15,202 bases of DNA from VGDP01 sp964530335 (GTDB lineage Bacteria > Pseudomonadota > Alphaproteobacteria > SP197), in assembly GCA_964530335.1 (NCBI GenBank), contig CAZGYG010000074.1:1-15202 (forward strand). Reading direction: 5' to 3'. Under the pieces are notes generated by a model, which had not been told where the DNA came from, ran no database searches, and saw only the letters and a program-made list of their open reading frames with translations. The position numbers and the translations under genes were made by a program. Below, piece by piece: positions 6,321 to 14,831 of the stretch (position 1 is its first letter; each line of letters opens with the position of its first letter).

Positions 6321-7775
6321 GTGGCGCCAGGGTCATTTCGCACGTCGTGGCGCGGTTGGGCGCGCACCCTGGCGCCGTGCCTGGCGGGCATCGCCGCCAT
6401 GGTGGCGGCGGGCGGCGCCGCGGCGCACACGGCCGAGCGGGCCTTCGTCCTGACCCTTCCGACCGGGCTCTATGTGGCCGGGGGTACGGCGGTGGTCGCG
6501 TTCACGTTCGGGATCGCCGTGGCGCTGCCTGGGGGGCTGGCACGACGGCTGGCCGACATCGGCTGGCCCCTGGGCCGGGCGCCTGGGCGCCTGGGCGCGG
6601 CGGCGAGCGTGGCCGTGCTCGCCGTCACGGTGGCGCTGATCGCGGCCGGGTTCGAGGGCTCGACGGACCCGCTGGCGAACCCATTGCCACTCACGGTATG
6701 GACGCTCGGCTGGGTCGGCCTGGCGGCGGCGCATGCCCTGTTCGGCGACCTGTGGTCCGCGTGCAACCCGTGGCGCGGCGCCCACGAGGTGCTGCGCCGG
6801 GTGCCGGGCGTGGGCCGCGGGATCGCGCGCCCTTGGCTGCGCTACCCGGCGCGCCTCGGGGCCTGGCCAGCGGTGGCGGTATTCCTCGGCTTCGCCTGGT
6901 TCCAGCTCATCCACCCCGCGCCCCAGGACCCGAGCGTCCTGGCCTGGGTCGCGGCGATCTACGTCGTCGTCACCCTGGCGGGAACGGTGGTGTTCGGCCT
7001 CGAGCCATGGCTGCGCCATGGCGAGGCTTTTTCCTTGTTTTTCCGCATGGTCGCGTGGCTCGCGCCGCTCGGCCGCCGGCAGGACGATGCCGAGGGCCGG
7101 ATCGTGGCGACCCTGCCGGGCCTCGGCCTGCTGCACCTGCCCGCGCTCGGTCCCGCCACTGTCGCGTTCGTCCTCATGGCGCTGGGCGCGGTCTCGTTCG
7201 ATGGGTTGTCGGCCACCTTCTGGTGGCTCGACCGCATCGGCGTCAACCCGCTGGAGTTCCCAGGCCGCTCGGCCGTGATCATGCCGAACACCGCGGGCCT
7301 GATCGGCTTCGTCGGCCTGCTGGCGGCCCTTGTCGCGGCGGCGGTCGGGCTGGGCCGCTGGCTCGGCGGCGATAGCCGCCCGTTCGGCGCGTGCCTCGGG
7401 GCCGCCGTGCCGGCGCTGGTGCCGATCGCGTTCGGCTACCACCTAGCGCACCACCTGCCCGAGTTCCTGGTCGACGTGCAGTACGCGCTGCAGGCACTTA
7501 ACGACCCGCTTGGCCTGGGCTGGGACCCGCTGGGGATCGGCGGCTGGCACGTGACCGCGTCGTTCCTCAACAACAGCCACGACGTTCGCCTGATCTGGCA
7601 CGTCCAGGTCGCGACGATAGTCGTCGCCCATGTCGTCGCGGTAGTCGTCGGCCATGTCGTCGCCGTGCGTCGGACGGAACGACGCCTCGCCATCGTCCAG
7701 GCGCCGATGACGCTGCTGATGGTCGGCTACACGACCTTCGGCCTGTGGCTGCTGGCGGCGCCGGTGGCGGGCTAG
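6321..7775 (+). CDS. Polytopic membrane protein of unknown function
   Basis: A 484-aa very hydrophobic protein that starts with GTG 12 bases after the aminotransferase stop. The N terminus looks like a signal or first helix (APCLAGIAAMVAAGGAAA). About ten further hydrophobic segments follow, separated by short loops such as FGDLWSACNPWRGAHEVLRR and DRIGVNPLEFPGRSA. The C-terminal part is rich in histidine: FGYHLAHHLPEFL, then DPLGLGWDPLG, then NNSHDVRLIWHVQVA and a last-but-one helix with His near 437 and 445. I recall this pattern from membrane proteins sometimes labelled 'fenitrothion hydrolase' in databases, but that name rests on weak evidence and I assign no enzymatic role. The conserved His residues and the WD loop could bind a metal or haem; this is inference. 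Co-transcription with the sugar aminotransferase is likely from spacing, but no functional link is evident. Ends in TAG. Confidence 0.75.
   Translation: MAPGSFRTSWRGWARTLAPCLAGIAAMVAAGGAAAHTAERAFVLTLPTGLYVAGGTAVVAFTFGIAVALPGGLARRLADIGWPLGRAPGRLGAAASVAVLAVTVALIAAGFEGSTDPLANPLPLTVWTLGWVGLAAAHALFGDLWSACNPWRGAHEVLRRVPGVGRGIARPWLRYPARLGAWPAVAVFLGFAWFQLIHPAPQDPSVLAWVAAIYVVVTLAGTVVFGLEPWLRHGEAFSLFFRMVAWLAPLGRRQDDAEGRIVATLPGLGLLHLPALGPATVAFVLMALGAVSFDGLSATFWWLDRIGVNPLEFPGRSAVIMPNTAGLIGFVGLLAALVAAAVGLGRWLGGDSRPFGACLGAAVPALVPIAFGYHLAHHLPEFLVDVQYALQALNDPLGLGWDPLGIGGWHVTASFLNNSHDVRLIWHVQVATIVVAHVVAVVVGHVVAVRRTERRLAIVQAPMTLLMVGYTTFGLWLLAAPVAG
7620..7667 (+). repeat. Four in-frame 12-base tandem repeats inside the membrane-protein gene
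   Basis: Four consecutive 12-mers, each starting GTCGTCG, occupy 7620-7667. They encode VVAH, VVAV, VVGH and VVAV inside a transmembrane helix. The alternate units (24 bases apart) match at 22 of 24 bases, so a recent 24-base duplication is plausible. The repeat places two histidines eight residues apart on the helix. Confidence 0.8.
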
Positions 7776-7868
7776 AGCGGGCCGGGAAGTTTGGGCTAGA
7801 CTGGCCGCTTCCGAAGCCAGCCCCGGGACTCGCCGGGGCGGCGCGCGGCAGACACCAGGGAGGGTGCC
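7776..7868 (+). promoter_or_regulatory. Leader of the liv operon with strong ribosome-binding site
   Basis: These 93 bases separate the membrane protein from the binding-protein gene. AGGGAGG at 7857-7863, five bases before ATG 7869, is a near-ideal Shine-Dalgarno and fixes the start. A small hairpin (CCCCGG 7821-7826 with CCGGGG 7833-7838) lies upstream. No convincing -35/-10 pair is visible, so whether the operon has its own promoter here is uncertain. Confidence 0.5.
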
Positions 7869-9179
7869 ATGACGGAATTGACACGGAAATCTTCGGTTCG
7901 CGCGGGCGGCGTCGGCCGCCGTGGCGCGGTACAGGGAATTGCCGCACTGGCCGGCGCGACCGCGCTGGCCGGGCTGCCGGGGTGGCGGGCGAGCGGCAGC
8001 GACGCGCCCTTGCGCCTGGGCCTCCAGGTCCACAGGACCGGGATCGGCGCCGCGTACGGCCGCTGGTACGAACAGACCTCGCAGGCCGCGGCCAAGTTCA
8101 TCAACGACGGCGGCGGCGTCGGCGGCCGGCCGATCGAGCTGGTCATCGAGGACGACGCGACCGACCCCAAGCGCGGCGGAGAGGTGGTCGAGAAGTTCGC
8201 CGCCGAGCACAAGGTCGACGCCGTGTTCGGCACGTTGTTCTCGCACGTCGTCATCGGCTCGGCGCCCAGCGCGGGCGCGCTCAAGATGCCCTACTTCGTG
8301 GTCAGCGAGGGCTACCACGTGGCCTCGGGCATGCTGAACCGCTATGTCTTCCAGCCGGGCATCACCGACGTGCGCCAGCAGATCACCTCGATCGCGCCGT
8401 GGATTCTCGGCAACCTGGGCAAGAAGGTCGCCCAGATCTTCCCCGACTACGCCTTCGGCTACGACCACCGCGACATCTTCGGCGCCGCGGCGGCAAGCAT
8501 GGGCGGCGAGGTCACGGCCCAGCTCGCGATCCCGCCGACCGAGACCTCGTACACCAAGTACTTCGCCGAGATCCCTTCGGGCACCGAGGTGCTCTACCAT
8601 GTCATGGTCGGGCCAGGCGTGCTGACCTTCGTCAAGGAGCTCGGCGAGTTCTTCGGCGGTTCCGGACCGGCGCTGTTCGGCTTCATCGATTCGCTCGAGG
8701 CGGTCGACATCGCGAGCCCGGGGCTCGAGTACCTTGAAGGTTCGCACCTCTGGGAGGCGTTCCCGCGCTACGCCGACGGGCTGCCGACCGAGGCCGCCGC
8801 CACGTACCGCGCCACGGTGGGCGTCGATGCCAACGGCGCGAGCGTCGCCGATCCCAAGGACATCGCCACCTCGTCGCACATGTTCGGCTGCTGGGAAACG
8901 CTTTACGCCATCAAGGCCGCGGTCGAGCAGAGCGGCTACCAGGGCGCGACCGACAAGGACCGGGCGGCGCTGGTCGAGGCCATGGAGGCGACGGAGGGAT
9001 ACGACGAGGGCATCGAGCACCCGCAAGGCGCAAAGACGTTCAACGGCAAGATCCACCAGTGCTTCGGCCGGCAGTTCATCTCCAAGGTCGAGGGCGGCCG
9101 GCTCAAGGTCGTCCACACCACGACCATCGAGGATGGGCTCTACGAACCGGAGGCGGATTACACGACACAGCCGCTGTGA
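7869..9179 (+). CDS. Branched-chain amino acid-type ABC transporter substrate-binding protein
   Basis: A 436-aa periplasmic binding protein of the LivJ/LivK (Peripla_BP_6) type. The N terminus has a twin-arginine-like signal (VGRRGAVQGIAALAGATALAG, Arg 17-18), suggesting export by Tat, with cleavage probably near residue 38-44. The mature part starts LRLGLQVHRTGIGAAYG, then QAAAKFINDGGGVGGRPIELVIEDDATDPKRG, the standard opening of this family. Later segments FGTLFSHVVIGSAP and PYFVVSEGYH form the ligand cleft. KVAQIFPDYAFGYDHRDIFG belongs to the second lobe. The ligand cannot be read from sequence: the family binds branched-chain amino acids, amides, urea and aromatic acids. The gene heads an operon with two permeases and two ATPases, but 255 bases containing a palindromic element separate it from livH. 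The product is likely made in excess over the membrane components. Confidence 0.9.
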   Translation: MTELTRKSSVRAGGVGRRGAVQGIAALAGATALAGLPGWRASGSDAPLRLGLQVHRTGIGAAYGRWYEQTSQAAAKFINDGGGVGGRPIELVIEDDATDPKRGGEVVEKFAAEHKVDAVFGTLFSHVVIGSAPSAGALKMPYFVVSEGYHVASGMLNRYVFQPGITDVRQQITSIAPWILGNLGKKVAQIFPDYAFGYDHRDIFGAAAASMGGEVTAQLAIPPTETSYTKYFAEIPSGTEVLYHVMVGPGVLTFVKELGEFFGGSGPALFGFIDSLEAVDIASPGLEYLEGSHLWEAFPRYADGLPTEAAATYRATVGVDANGASVADPKDIATSSHMFGCWETLYAIKAAVEQSGYQGATDKDRAALVEAMEATEGYDEGIEHPQGAKTFNGKIHQCFGRQFISKVEGGRLKVVHTTTIEDGLYEPEADYTTQPL

Positions 9180-9434
9180 CGGGTCGGGCAACGGGGCTGG
9201 GACACTAGGGGTGTGAGTCCAACCGATGACACCCTAACGCCGTCATGCGCGGGCTTGACCCGCGCATCCACGAATGGCGTGAGCGTCGTGGATGGCCGGG
9301 ACTTCGCCCGGCCATGACGGTCGGCGTGAAGTTGGCATCGGGGAGGAACACAGACGTTGGACGGGAACGAATAAGGCCTTGCCGCGGGCGAGGCGCTCGA
9401 AGGCTCGCTCGCGGCGCGCCTGTGGACTGAGACC
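9180..9434 (+). other. 255-base intergenic region within the liv operon
   Basis: The largest gene-free stretch in the window. It holds a 79-base palindromic element (9241-9319). It also holds a second hairpin: GCCGCGGGCGAG 9381-9392 pairs with 9404-9415 with one mismatch around an 11-base loop, ending 19 bases before the livH start. Neither hairpin is followed by a T-run. The small open frames across it lack ribosome-binding sites and translate the repeat element, so I see no gene here. Such hairpins between a binding-protein gene and its permeases can limit read-through or protect upstream mRNA. Confidence 0.6.
9241..9319. repeat. Alphaproteobacterial-type palindromic intergenic element
   Basis: The ends CGTCATG (9241-9247) and CATGACG (9313-9319) are inverted repeats. 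Inside lie two hairpins: ATGCGCGGG 9245-9253 with CCCGCGCAT 9259-9267, and ATGGCCGGG 9292-9300 with CCCGGCCAT 9307-9315. A third inverted pair is ATCCACG 9266-9272 with CGTGGAT 9287-9293. The translated signature GLDPRIH and PGLRPAMT is the familiar spurious peptide of multi-copy repeats in rhizobia and relatives. It probably is a dispersed REP/MITE-like sequence; only one copy is in the window. Confidence 0.8.
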
Positions 9435-10316
9435 GTGCCGTTCGAAGCCCACCTGTTCCTGGCCCTGCTGGAAGGGGCCGTGTCGGCGTGCGTGCTGGCG
9501 GTCACGGCGCTGGGGCTCGCGCTCGTGTTCGGCGTTATGCGCGTCGTCAACGTGGCGCACGGCGCCTTTTTCATGCTCGGCGCCGTGTTCGCGTGGTGGT
9601 GCGCCCAGGCGATCGGCGGGCCCCCGGCCGCCGGCTTCGCCGTGGCCCTGCTGGTCGCGCCGCTCGGCGTCGCCGCCATAGCAACCGTCATCGACCGGCT
9701 GATCCTCAGCCGCGTCGGGTACGGCCCGGACGCGACCATCGTCGCCACCATCGGCCTGGTCTACGTGATCGAGCAGGCGACGCTGATGACGTTCGGACCC
9801 GAGGCACGGTCGATCGAACCGCCGTTCTACGTCCGCATCGTGTTCCCGTGGTTCGGCTATTCCGGGTACAAGCTCGCGGCGGCGGCGGCGGCGATCGCGC
9901 TGCTGCTGGCGGCGTGGTTCGTCATGACGCGCACCCGGCTCGGGCTGGTCATGCGCGCGACCCAATACGACCGGGAGACGGCCCAGAACTTCGGCATCCC
10001 GGTCGAGCGCGTCTACACCGCCGTGTTCGCCGTTGGCGCGGCGCTAGCCGCGGTTGCCGGGGTGCTGGTCCTGCCGATCCAGCAGGCCCATTACCTGATG
10101 GGGCAGGACCCGCTGCTGCTGTCGTTCATCGTGGTCACGCTCGGCGGGCTCGGCAGCCTGCGCGGCACGCTTTTCGCCGCGCTGCTGATCGGCTTGAGCG
10201 ACGGCGTCATATCCGTGTTCTTCTCGCCGACCGTCGCCAAGATCCTGGCGACGCTCCTGGTCGCCCTGGTGCTGGTCTACCGGCCGGCCGGGCTGTTCGC
10301 GGCGCGCCGGACATGA
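9435..10316 (+). CDS. livH: LivH-family branched-chain amino acid ABC transporter permease
   Basis: A 293-aa inner-membrane permease with about eight hydrophobic segments. The family hallmark is near the N terminus: LGLALVFGVMRVVNVAHGAFFMLGA (about residues 25-49). The EAA-like cytoplasmic region appears as AAQN-type text around RATQYDRETAQNFGIPVERVY. The C-terminal LSFIVVTLGGLGSLRGTLFAALLIG and VLVYRPAGLFA are conserved in LivH. With LivM it forms the translocation pore for the adjacent binding protein. The start is GTG 9435, giving the usual short N-terminal tail before the first helix; no good ribosome-binding site precedes it. Its TGA stop overlaps the livM ATG (ATGA at 10313-10316), indicating translational coupling. 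The symbol reflects family membership; the transported substrate is not shown. Confidence 0.9.
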   Translation: MPFEAHLFLALLEGAVSACVLAVTALGLALVFGVMRVVNVAHGAFFMLGAVFAWWCAQAIGGPPAAGFAVALLVAPLGVAAIATVIDRLILSRVGYGPDATIVATIGLVYVIEQATLMTFGPEARSIEPPFYVRIVFPWFGYSGYKLAAAAAAIALLLAAWFVMTRTRLGLVMRATQYDRETAQNFGIPVERVYTAVFAVGAALAAVAGVLVLPIQQAHYLMGQDPLLLSFIVVTLGGLGSLRGTLFAALLIGLSDGVISVFFSPTVAKILATLLVALVLVYRPAGLFAARRT

Positions 10317-11265
10317 CACGCCCGGCGTTCGATCGCGCGCTGCCGCTGGCCGTCGTCGCCGGGCTGTTCGCGTTGCAATTCGTGCTGCCGGCTTACGGCC
10401 ACGCCAGCATGGCGCGCATCCTGGTGCTCGCCGTGCTCGCCGTGGGCTACAACCTGGCGTTCGGCTACGCCGGGCTCTTGAGCCTGGGCCACGCCATGTT
10501 CTTCGCCGCCGGGATTTACGGCGCCGGGCTTTCCGTCGCCCTGCTCGGGGTCCCGGCGCCCGTCGCGTTCCTGACCGGCGGGCTGGCGGCGCTCGCGCTC
10601 GCGCTCGTCGTCGGCCTGGTCGCGCTGCGCACCTCGGGCGTCGCGTTCATGATCGTCACCCTGATGATCGCCCAGGCGGGGTTCCTGACGATCCTGACCC
10701 TCAACGAGTTCACGCACGGCGACGAGGGCTTCGTTCTGACGCCGGCGTCGCGGGCGTGGCAGGCGCTGGGCTTCGTGTTCGACCTCGACGATCCCGACAC
10801 GCGCTACAACGCCGCCCTGGGCCTGTTCGTCTTCGCCTACGGGCTGAGCCTCGCCGTGGTGCGCTCGCCGGTCGGGCGCGTGCTGGTCGGCCTGCGCGAG
10901 AACGAGGAGCGCGTGCGTATGCTGGGCTACGATACGCTCGGCTACAGGCTCGCGGCGCTCGCGCTGTCGGGCTGGCTGGCCGGGCTGGCGGGCGCCATGT
11001 ACGCCCTGCTGTTCGGCTACGTCGGCGCGACGTTCGCCTCGATCCAATACTCGATACTGCCGCTGCTCTGGGTGCTGCTGGGCGGGGCGGGCACCACGCT
11101 CGGGCCGCTGATCGGCACGGCCCTCATGTTCGTCCTGATCGACCGGCTGAGCGGGGTCATGTCGGGCTATCTGATCGCGGTCGGGGTCGTCCTGGTCGTT
11201 CTGGTCGTCGCGTTCCCCAAGGGCATCGTCGGCACGATCCGCGATCGCGTCCCGAGGCCGGTGCC

Positions 11266-11269
<4 letters not shown>
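10313..11269 (+). CDS. livM: LivM-family branched-chain amino acid ABC transporter permease
   Basis: A 318-aa inner-membrane permease and partner of LivH. The start ATG 10313 overlaps the livH stop by four bases; further upstream the same frame is only a livH shadow. The family signature GYNLAFGYAGLLSLGHAMFFAAGIYGAG lies near residues 45-72. A hydrophilic segment RENEERVRMLGYDTLGYRLAALALSG (about 198-223) is the coupling loop to the ATPases. GAGTTLGPLIGTALMFVLID is also typical. The protein has roughly eight to nine hydrophobic segments and ends with KGIVGTIRDR, a common LivM C terminus. Its TGA stop overlaps the GTG start of livG. Confidence 0.9.
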
Positions 11270-11987
<718 letters not shown>

Positions 11988-11991
<4 letters not shown>

Positions 11992-12743
11992 TGGGGGGTA
12001 CCATGATGCCGGACGGCGCGATGCTGCGCATCGACGACCTGGCCGCCGGGTACGGCGACGCGCGGGTGCTGCACGGCATTACCTTGGAACTGGCCGAGGG
12101 CCGGGTCCTGGCCGTGCTGGGGCGCAACGGCGCCGGCAAGACCACCCTGCTCAAGGCGATCATGGGTCTCTTGCCGAGGTCGCAAGGCAGCATCCGGTTC
12201 GCCGGGGCGGAGCTGCTCGGGCTTTCCGCCCACCGCATTCCGCGCCTGGGCATCGGCTACGTGCCCCAGGGCCGCCGCCTGTTCGCCGAACTCACGGTCG
12301 CCGAGAACCTGGAGATCGGCCGTTACGCGCGGCGCCCGGAAGCGTCAGGCCCCTGGGCGTCACGCGAGGACCGCGCCGTCGCGCTCTTCCCCGCGCTGGC
12401 GGAGCGCTGGAACCAGCGCGCCGGCAGCCTGAGCGGCGGCGAGCAACAGATGCTCGCCATCGCGCGCGCGCTCAACCTTCGGCCCCGGCTGCTGCTGGTG
12501 GACGAGCCGACCGAGGGTCTGATGCCCCGGATGGTGACAACGATCCTCGACACGATCGCGGCGCTCAAGGCGCAAGGCGTCGCGGTCATCCTGGTCGAGC
12601 AACGGGTCGAACTCGCGCTCGGCGTCGCGGACGACGCGGCGATCCTCGAGAACGGCCGGCTCGCGGCGGTCGTCGGGTCCCAGGCGCTGCGAAACGACCC
12701 GGCCCTGCTCGGCCGCCACCTTGGCCTGGACCGGGGCGCCTAG
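11988..12743 (+). CDS. livF: LivF-family ABC transporter ATP-binding protein
   Basis: A 251-aa second ATPase of the importer. I place the start at ATG 11988, which overlaps the livG stop, in keeping with the operon's pattern. Further ATGs at 11991, 12003 and 12006 are in frame, and GGGGGGT precedes 12003, so 12003 is a real alternative. Walker A is GRNGAGKTT (about 45-53), the Q-loop GYVPQGRRLFAELTVAENL, the signature LSGGEQQMLAIARAL and Walker B RLLLVDEPTEGL. The switch position reads ILVEQRVELAL with Gln in place of His, as is normal for LivF. It is last in the liv operon; its TAG stop overlaps the stop of the convergent desaturase gene, leaving no room for a separate terminator. Confidence 0.92.
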
Positions 12744-13642
12744 GCCCGCGCCGGCGGCGCCGTGTAGGGCCAGAAGCCCTCGATCCGCGCGTCGTGCCGT
12801 TCGAGGATCGGCCGGAGCTCGTCGAACGTCGCCCGGTAGCGGTAGAACGGCACCGACGGCAGCATGTGGTGGACCAGGTGCAGATTCTGCCCGAGCGTGA
12901 GCCACTCGGCGCCGGGAAACAGCGCGGCCCGGGTGTTGCGGTAGCGACCGGTTTCGGAATGGTCGTGGTGCGGCGCCCAACCGAACATGACCAGCATCAC
13001 CAGGTTGCCGACGAACCAGGGCACCAGCCAGAGCACCACCAGCTCGCGACCCCAGCCGGCGGCGACGATCGCCGCGAGGACCGCCACGTAGCCGCCGAAC
13101 AGCGCCATGGTGATGCGGAGGTCGCGGGGGGCCAGGCCCAACCGGACGCAATCCCGGTAAAGCGCCACCGGGTTGAAGTAGTTGACGAGCGCCCACGGGA
13201 CCTTGAGGAAGAAGACCTCGAGGAAGCTGCCCTTGGCGTAGAGGTCCGAGTCCTCGGCCGTGTTGGTCCGCGCGTGATGGACGAAGTGGGACTTCCGGTG
13301 ATGCTGGAAGATCATGAAGATCGGCGCCGCCGCCGCCATGCCGACGACGGCGTTGACCCAGCGCCAGCGCGGGCGCCGGGCCACAACGGCGGAGTGGATG
13401 GCGTCGTGCAGCGGCGTGTAGATGGCGTAAAGGACGATCGTGTTGACGACGGCGGCGACCGCCATCGGCACCGCGCCGGCCAGCGCCAGCGCGCTTGCGC
13501 CGGCGAAAGCGAGCCACAGGCCGAGGATCAGCGCGAGCGTCGGCCAGGCCACATCGGGCGTCTGGCGCCGCGCGATCGCGACCTCCTCGCGCATGGTGGA
13601 ATCTGGGGCTTCCTGGGGTGGGTTTCGCTTGTCCAGGTTCAT
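12740..13642 (-). CDS. Membrane fatty acid desaturase / carotenoid hydroxylase-family di-iron protein
   Basis: A 300-aa integral membrane protein with the three histidine boxes of the fatty acid desaturase superfamily: HDAIH (79-83), HRKSHFVHH (115-123) and HLVHH (255-259). An extra HHDH is at about 225-228. These ligate a di-iron centre that uses O2 and reducing equivalents to desaturate or hydroxylate lipid-like substrates. Hydrophobic segments at about 33-56, 60-75, 100-112, 178-197 and 201-220 fit the family. Length and box spacing resemble CrtR-type beta-carotene hydroxylases as well as acyl desaturases; the substrate is undecided. ATG 13642 gives the longest frame; an internal ATG at 13594 is possible. 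It follows the AhpD-like gene by 45 bases on the same strand, so it may be the last gene of that operon or have its own promoter. Confidence 0.85.
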   Translation of the reverse strand: MNLDKRNPPQEAPDSTMREEVAIARRQTPDVAWPTLALILGLWLAFAGASALALAGAVPMAVAAVVNTIVLYAIYTPLHDAIHSAVVARRPRWRWVNAVVGMAAAAPIFMIFQHHRKSHFVHHARTNTAEDSDLYAKGSFLEVFFLKVPWALVNYFNPVALYRDCVRLGLAPRDLRITMALFGGYVAVLAAIVAAGWGRELVVLWLVPWFVGNLVMLVMFGWAPHHDHSETGRYRNTRAALFPGAEWLTLGQNLHLVHHMLPSVPFYRYRATFDELRPILERHDARIEGFWPYTAPPARA

Positions 13643-13687
13643 GAGTTGAAATTGAGTACGGATGGCGCGTTACGCAAGGGCCAGTGG

Positions 13688-14269
13688 TTAGTCGGCCGCA
13701 GATACGGTCTTTGCGAGTCCGGACAGACCCGGCAAACGGCAGAAGCCCTGCGGCGGCACGTCGAGCGCGCTGTTGAACTTGCTGGAGAGGTTCTGGAACG
13801 CGACGAGTGCGGTCAGCTCGACGATGCCGTCGTCGTCGAAGTGTCGGCGCAATGCCTCGACGTGCGCGTCCCCGACCCGGGCATCGCTCAGGGTCATCGC
13901 CTCGGCGTAGTCGAGCGCCGCCCGTTCGCGCGCATCGAACAGCAGGCTTTCGCACCACGTGGCGATTGCCAGCGCCTTTTCCTCCGACACGCCCCGCTTG
14001 AGCAGGGTGGCGCCGTTGAGATCGACGCAAAAGCGACAGCCGTTGATCTGCGAGACGCGCACGGTGATGATCGAGCGGAGCGCTGGCAGGATCGGCGAAG
14101 CGCGCCGGTCGATCATCCCGTAGAGCAAGGCGACGCCTGCGAACAGCCTGGGCACGCGCGCCCAGAGCAGCGCGGCGCCGAGCGGCGCACCGTACTTGCG
14201 GCGCTGTTTCCAGAAGAAGGGGCGAAGATACCAGGGAATCCGATCGATGGATCGTGCAGCGACGCGCAT
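13688..14269 (-). CDS. Carboxymuconolactone decarboxylase / AhpD-like family protein
   Basis: A 193-aa helical protein with the CMD/AhpD core: TVRVSQINGCRFCVDLNGATLLKRGVSEEKA, the CxxC pair at Cys 78 and Cys 81. In true AhpD a His follows the CxxC; here Asn (residue 85) takes its place, as in a distinct CMD subgroup. Peroxidase activity is therefore uncertain, though a thiol redox role is plausible. The DARERAALDYAEAMTL and FDDDGIVELTALVAFQNLSSKFNSALDVPPQGFC segments are typical of the family. The N-terminal RIPWYLRPFFWKQRRKYG is basic and aromatic and may touch the membrane. The start ATG 14269 has an excellent Shine-Dalgarno (GGAGG, 6-base spacing) that abuts the TGA stop of the cytochrome c gene 11 bases upstream, so the two are co-transcribed. 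Ends TAA. Confidence 0.87.
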   Translation of the reverse strand: MRVAARSIDRIPWYLRPFFWKQRRKYGAPLGAALLWARVPRLFAGVALLYGMIDRRASPILPALRSIITVRVSQINGCRFCVDLNGATLLKRGVSEEKALAIATWCESLLFDARERAALDYAEAMTLSDARVGDAHVEALRRHFDDDGIVELTALVAFQNLSSKFNSALDVPPQGFCRLPGLSGLAKTVSAAD

Positions 14270-14280
14270 GGTCGTCCTCC

Positions 14281-14778
14281 TCACATGACGTGCGCCTTGG
14301 TCACGATTCCATTGGCCTGCTGAAGTTCGCGCACGTACTGGATGATCGCCCTGATCTCGCCCTCCGTGACCCGGGGCTGCGGCGGCATGTCGCCGTAGGG
14401 CCAATGGTGCTGGCGCACGCCCAGCCGCGCCGCCATGACGAAGGCGACGTCGGCATGATGCCCGGGGTTGTAGATGTCGTGGACCAGCGGCGGACCCTTG
14501 GCCGTGCCCGCCGCGTTGGTCCCGTGGCATTGCGCGCAGTTGGCAGTGAACGACCGCGCGCCCGCCATTGCCTCGGCGGACAGGGTGGCAGGCACCGAAA
14601 CGGCGACGCTTTCCATCGCCGATCGAGGGTTCAGGAACCGCCACCCAACGAACGCGCCGGCCGCCAGCACGACGGCAACCACGAGCCATGAACGCCGCCG
14701 CCGCTTCACGGCGGAAACGGCCGCTGATCTCGGCGCGGCGCGCTCGGCCGGCGGTTCGTGACGTTTCTTCGCGCCCAT
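14281..14778 (-). CDS. Membrane-anchored mono-haem cytochrome c
   Basis: A 165-aa cytochrome. A basic cytoplasmic tail (KRRRRS at 25-30) is followed by one hydrophobic helix (about 31-48), which anchors the protein with its haem domain in the periplasm. The haem-binding CAQCH is at 81-85, and YGDMPPQP supplies the probable axial Met (111). The rest is the usual class I fold, ending in EGEIRAIIQYVRELQ, a conserved C-terminal helix. The likely role is electron transfer to or from a membrane complex or the neighbouring redox proteins; the partner is unknown. The start ATG 14778 is supported by AGGGAGG five bases upstream. It lies between the Met-rich protein (53-base gap holding a 13-bp hairpin) and the AhpD-like gene (11-base gap) on the same strand. 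The three probably form one operon. Confidence 0.9.
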   Translation of the reverse strand: MGAKKRHEPPAERAAPRSAAVSAVKRRRRSWLVVAVVLAAGAFVGWRFLNPRSAMESVAVSVPATLSAEAMAGARSFTANCAQCHGTNAAGTAKGPPLVHDIYNPGHHADVAFVMAARLGVRQHHWPYGDMPPQPRVTEGEIRAIIQYVRELQQANGIVTKAHVM

Positions 14779-14792
14779 GCGGTCCTCCCTAG

Positions 14793-14822
14793 CGGGGCGG
14801 GAGCGACTGCGCTCCCGCCCCG
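14793..14822 (-). repeat. Perfect 13-bp GC-rich hairpin between Met-rich protein and cytochrome c genes
   Basis: CGGGGCGGGAGCG (14793-14805) pairs exactly with 14810-14822 around a 4-base ACTG loop. On the minus strand it lies after the stop of the Met-rich gene and just before the ribosome-binding site of the cytochrome gene. There is no T-run, so it is more likely a partial terminator or an mRNA-stabilising hairpin than a full terminator. Confidence 0.75.
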
Positions 14823-14831
14823 TCGGGACGC

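Noticed and set aside
7443..9191. A 582-codon minus-strand frame across the binding-protein gene.
   Set aside because: It lies antisense to a clear Peripla_BP_6 gene, has low-complexity composition and shows no recognisable domain.
9245..9430. A 61-codon plus-strand frame beginning MRGLDPRIHEWRE.
   Set aside because: It translates the palindromic element at 9241-9319, a known source of spurious small proteins, and has no ribosome-binding site.
9488..10312. N-terminal extension of the livM frame inside livH.
   Set aside because: It is Arg-rich and antiparallel to no known domain; the normal LivM N terminus starts at ATG 10313, which overlaps the livH stop.
12794..14323. A 509-codon plus-strand frame opposite the desaturase and AhpD-like genes.
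   Set aside because: It is the antisense shadow of two genes with complete family motifs on the minus strand.
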